This document shows positions 60,724 through 64,000 of a stretch of DNA of 64,000 bases, in pieces. Location: assembly GCA_922989275.2 (NCBI GenBank), contig OV277864.1:20471550-20535549 (forward strand), in the 5' to 3' direction. The notes beneath the pieces are model-generated. The model saw nothing but the letters and a program-made list of their open reading frames with translations, did no database searches and was not told the origin of the DNA. A program made the position numbers and the translations under genes. The stretch is from Gari tellinella. Its lineage: Eukaryota; Mollusca; Bivalvia; Cardiida; Psammobiidae. Position 1 is the stretch's first letter, and each line of letters begins with the position of its first letter.

Positions 60724-61601
60724 TACCCTGTTCATAGGGCCCCTATAGAAGTTCTCTGATCTGGGTCTACGCACAATATTTGGATAGAACACGTGTGCAT
60801 TTCACAGGACCATCGTTTAACTAATTGCTTGTACAATACAGTTATCTGTCCAAAAGGTTAAATAATGAATGGAAGACTGTATAGACCCTGATTAGACCGT
60901 TCGCATGAGGGGACTGTTTGCCAGGCATGTCTGTCCAAATACTAATGGTCTTTACAGTAAACATATACGGCTATAATTGGAACAGTTGAATGATAAATAT
61001 CGCGGTGACTGTTCTGTATCGCGACTGAATTTTAAAGTTCCTAATGACATCGTTTACGCATAGCACGATTCATATTCAATAAATCAAGGTTCATTTCAAA
61101 ATGGGCATTTGCAATACAAACTGTCAACCACGAAACGTATACTAGTTTTTTGCCAAACCTCAATTAAATAAATTTCAATAAAACTCTCATTTCAGCGAAA
61201 TAGAGGTAGTAATGATATTAATTGTTAAAATGACAATGTTAAACTTTGATGTTAAGCCCAACTGATGCTGACTTGTTATTGTATTTGATTAATTAGAAAA
61301 GGCATGAGGGTGACCCGTTTAAAGGAAAAGAAAAGTAATGCAAATAAAAATATAAAAAATGACAGCTTATTTTAAACAATGCATTCTATCTTCGTGACAA
61401 ACAGTCTACAGCCAGATCAGACAAAACTGTTTCAAAAGGAAAAAATGGTTTTAATCCAAACAAATTAATTGGGAAATGTTTACGTATTTTCCCGCTGTAC
61501 AGAGCTCTTTGACATCTGACTGATCAGATTCTAATCTGTAGGTAGTCAACACGGTTTTGTATTGCTAAATGCAATTGTAAGAAACCTACATTCAAGTTTA
61601 A
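60724..61601. other. No gene recognised
   Basis: Contains an eroded core-1-like remnant near 60873-60935 (GACCCTGATTAGACCGTTCG) and a scrambled M1 remnant at about 61318-61500. Confidence 0.5.
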
Positions 61602-61798
61602 CCCTTTGACTGCCAGGACGTCATCAGCTTAAAAACATTGTTTACTACTTTTAGCTTTCAAATTTAAGTGTAGCTATTCTGTCTTTAGAAATATAAGATT
61701 AAGTGTCAAATAGTTTGGATGCCGCGTCACGCGGCGTCTGGTCAGGAACCAAACTGTTTGCAAATACCTTTTGTACCCGAGATAAGGCAGTGAAGTGG
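61602..61798. mobile_element. M2 MITE
   Basis: TTAA at 61598-61601 and 61799-61802; ends CCCTTTGACTGCCAGGACG and AAGGCAGTGAAGTGG. The left arm of the hairpin is shortened: CAAATAGTTTGGATGCCGCG skips GATCAGAC, while the right arm is complete. Confidence 0.8.
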
Positions 61799-61920
61799 TT
61801 AAACCCCCTTAGGAACTGATAGTATAAGTGTTTGTCTCACATCTCCGTGTTAATCAGTTTGAAACCAGATCAGACACCATCCTGGCTTCATTAGTATTTC
61901 TACGGACACCAATTTTGGCA

Positions 61921-62165
61921 CAGTGGAGAAAACGTTATTCTTTCCCGTTTAAACGCAAACGAAACGCAAACGCATTGTAATAAAGCGTCGAAAATGATTT
62001 TTTCCCACAATTCTGAATATTCATATTAGATTGGGTGGCAAATAGTTTGGAGCCTGATCAGACGCCGGGTTACCCGGTGTCTGATCTGGCTCCAAACTGT
62101 TTTCAATGGCAATAATAGTTTTACAGTAACGCGTTTAGTGGGGAAGAATAACGTTTTCTCCACCG
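61921..62165 (-). mobile_element. M1 hairpin MITE
   Basis: 245 bp. The left flank is CA rather than TA; matched ACG ends. Confidence 0.88.
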
Positions 62166-62386
62166 TACACTATCGTTTGTTGGGAAAGTATACTTGTTCC
62201 CACGAGTAAATGGAACAACAGATAAGCGTGGTTACTTGAATAAAAACACTTTCCCTTGTTGATAATTATCATGAAGATCTATAAATGGAATTAGAAATGT
62301 TGACTACCGACAAGCGACAATTCGCGACATAACTGAATATTAATGGCTTTGTAAACTTGGTTAATGGGAGTTACTAGGCACACATA

Positions 62387-62540
62387 CAGTAAAATTCTAC
62401 CATATCGGCCACTAAAAATGGCTCATGTATTGTATGAAAGACTAGTTATAGCTTAAAGAGCTTTCTGTTTTACGTTTATTTTGCATTACGCCGCCCTTTA
62501 TACTAAAACCTGATTTACACAATTTCGTAGTCATAAAAGA
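62387..62540. repeat. Eroded M3 MITE with one hairpin arm missing
   Basis: CAGTAAAATTCTACCATATC at the left; AGCTTAAAGAGCTTTCTGTT shows that the left arm and loop are lost, as in 35450-35619 but with a different joint. Confidence 0.75.
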
Positions 62541-62945
62541 TGTTGATGCATGCGCCACACAATAATGGTTCGGGTACCTAAATCAGATAAGGGTAAATGT
62601 AGAATTAAATAATGCAGAAAGTTCCCGTATGATTTATTTTCAATAACTTCCATTCTGAATTGTGCCGTTCCCATTTGCTAAGACTTATATCTCAGTATTT
62701 GATACAATTTATCTGACCAGGTTAGACTGTTACATGGTCATTATCTGATAAAAACAAACTGTTTTCATTCTGTGACGCACACTGTACATTATGTGTCCAT
62801 CAAGAAAATAAAAATATTTACCAAACAATGTTATCAGATTATATCAATCAATACTTTGCTCTAACCGAATTATACAATATATATTATCCAATGTCACCAA
62901 TAACAACAAAACTACCTATACGGAAATCAACTTCAAAACAAACTT
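62541..62945. other. No gene recognised
   Basis: A+T-rich flank without identifiable signal. Confidence 0.5.
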
Positions 62946-63151
62946 GATTACGCTAAAACTATTATTTCCCGTGCAAATAGTTGGAAACAAGATCAGACGC
63001 TAGGCCACCCGGCGTCTGATTGGGCTCAAAACTGTTTACCTCTCAAATTAAAAAAATATCAGAATTGTGTTTATTTGTTATGTTCTACATATTATTGCTA
63101 TGCATTGCGTTTCGTTTCCGTGCAAAGGGATTCTATACGTCTTCTCCACTG
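62946..63151 (+). repeat. 5'-truncated, eroded M1 copy
   Basis: TTACGCTAAAACTATTATTT, then an imperfect stem (GATCAGACGCTAGGCCACCC), ending CTTCTCCACTG before TA. Confidence 0.75.
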
Positions 63152-63166
63152 TAATGTAAACAGGTA

Positions 63167-63412
63167 CAGTGGAGAATCTGTTATTCTTTCCCAATAAACG
63201 CGTTTACGCTAAAACTATTATTTGCAGTGCAAACAGTTTGGAGCCAGACCAGACGCCGGATAACCCGGCGTCTGATCAGGCTCCAAACTGTTTGCCACCA
63301 AGATAACCATGAGATATCAGAATTGTCCAAAAGTTGTTCTTTTCTACGTTTTAGCGCTTTGCGTTTGCGTACGTTTGCGTTTAAACGGGAAAGAATAACA
63401 TATTCTCGACTG
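63167..63412 (+). mobile_element. M1 hairpin MITE
   Basis: 246 bp, TA-flanked, 15 bases after the preceding M1 remnant. The stem carries one extra change (GACGCCGGATAACCCGGCGT). Confidence 0.9.
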
Positions 63413-63715
63413 TAGGCAAATACGACGGTTGTTGCTAAACTTGGTAACACTAGCACCACACTTGGCCACACTAGTCGACATCGTAACAAGTTTGCATCCT
63501 GAAAAGACACAATTTACTCAAAGGTTGAAGCAACATTTTAAATTTTATTAACTTAATCGTTAATGTGTACCATAAAATGTTAAATCTTTCTAGGTAAATT
63601 TAATTCTTGCATTAAACTTGCCATCTACATTTACTATAATTTTCAAAGTATAGAGGTTGACTATCCGTCTTGTTCTCGACCAGACGCTTGATTATACCAA
63701 ATGTGATGCGTACCT

Positions 63716-63962
63716 GGGGCCCGTTTCATAAAACTTCTTACGTCAAATGTTGTCGTAAGTCAGATTACATGTATAAAAATCTCAATTTGTATTTATTTCT
63801 CCACCTAACCCTGTCTTGTGACATTTTGGAATCGTCTTGAAAAGACGATTCCAAGGAGAATGTCACAAGACAGGGTTAGATAGAGCAATAAAAAATTAAA
63901 TGTTTTTTAAAGTTTTGAATTACAATCGTTTATGTCGTACGAAATTTTATGAAACGGGGCCC
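63716..63962. mobile_element. M6 palindromic MITE, best copy
   Basis: 247 bp, ends GGGGCCCGTTTCATAAAACT and mirror. The central hairpin TTGGAATCGTCTTGAAAAGA continues into ACCCTGTCTTGTGACA and its complement (about 63807-63879). Confidence 0.85.
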
Positions 63963-64000
63963 TGATATGTCTGGAGCCAGGTCTGAACACCTTTGATGAA

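Overview
The window is animal nuclear DNA, A+T rich and crowded with repeats. A seven-exon gene with GT-AG introns, a tRNA-derived SINE, MITE swarms and a Polinton (Maverick) suggest an invertebrate, most likely a bivalve mollusc. That assignment is inference from repeat style and gene content; no species marker was seen.

Layout. 1-2830: decayed minus-strand non-LTR retrotransposon. 2965-7330: cluster of palindromic MITEs. 7532-17399: one host gene on the plus strand, a 257-residue short-chain dehydrogenase resembling NAD-dependent 15-hydroxyprostaglandin dehydrogenase; its introns hold many MITEs, and intron 1 holds a 55-bp minisatellite of about 30 copies. 17400-40734: no convincing host gene. 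This stretch holds MITEs, an inverted pair of ~750-bp elements, a segmental duplication (21.4/37.2 kb), a decayed LINE ORF1 (22.1-23.1 kb), two SINEs and a ~163-bp diverged array (27.9-29.2 kb). 40741-57095: a complete Polinton. 57102-64000: more MITEs and unassigned DNA.

The Polinton is the main system. It is 16,355 bp, with 653-bp terminal inverted repeats and a perfect 6-bp target duplication (AATACT). All eleven genes lie on the minus strand: protein-primed DNA polymerase B, a paralogous pair of small basic proteins flanking a zinc-finger/A32-type packaging ATPase, a basic 75-residue protein, a chromodomain integrase, a two-segment membrane protein, a likely minor capsid protein, a 75-residue protein, a likely major capsid protein and an adenain-type protease. 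It therefore has replication, integration, packaging, capsid and maturation functions, all uninterrupted. A recurring TTATAAGAGG box lies 35-54 bases before five starts, and several genes overlap or abut, suggesting short polycistronic units.

The second theme is a set of palindromic hairpin modules. One core (CAAACAGTTTGGA...GATCAGACGCCG and its mirror) sits inside MITEs with unrelated ends: TA-flanked CAGTGGAG elements (called M1 here), TTAA-flanked CCCTTTCACTGCC elements (M2) and TA-flanked CAGCGCTCCC elements (M5). A second core (CTTAAAGCA...AGTAAA.CAGAA and its mirror) is shared by TA-flanked CAGTAAAACCTC elements (M3) and CAGGGCTGCCAT elements (M4), and one arm of it has been amplified in tandem inside the Polinton. 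Other families named here are M6 (GGGGCCCGTTTCATAAAAC ends) and M7 (CAGTCGAACTTCGATATC ends).
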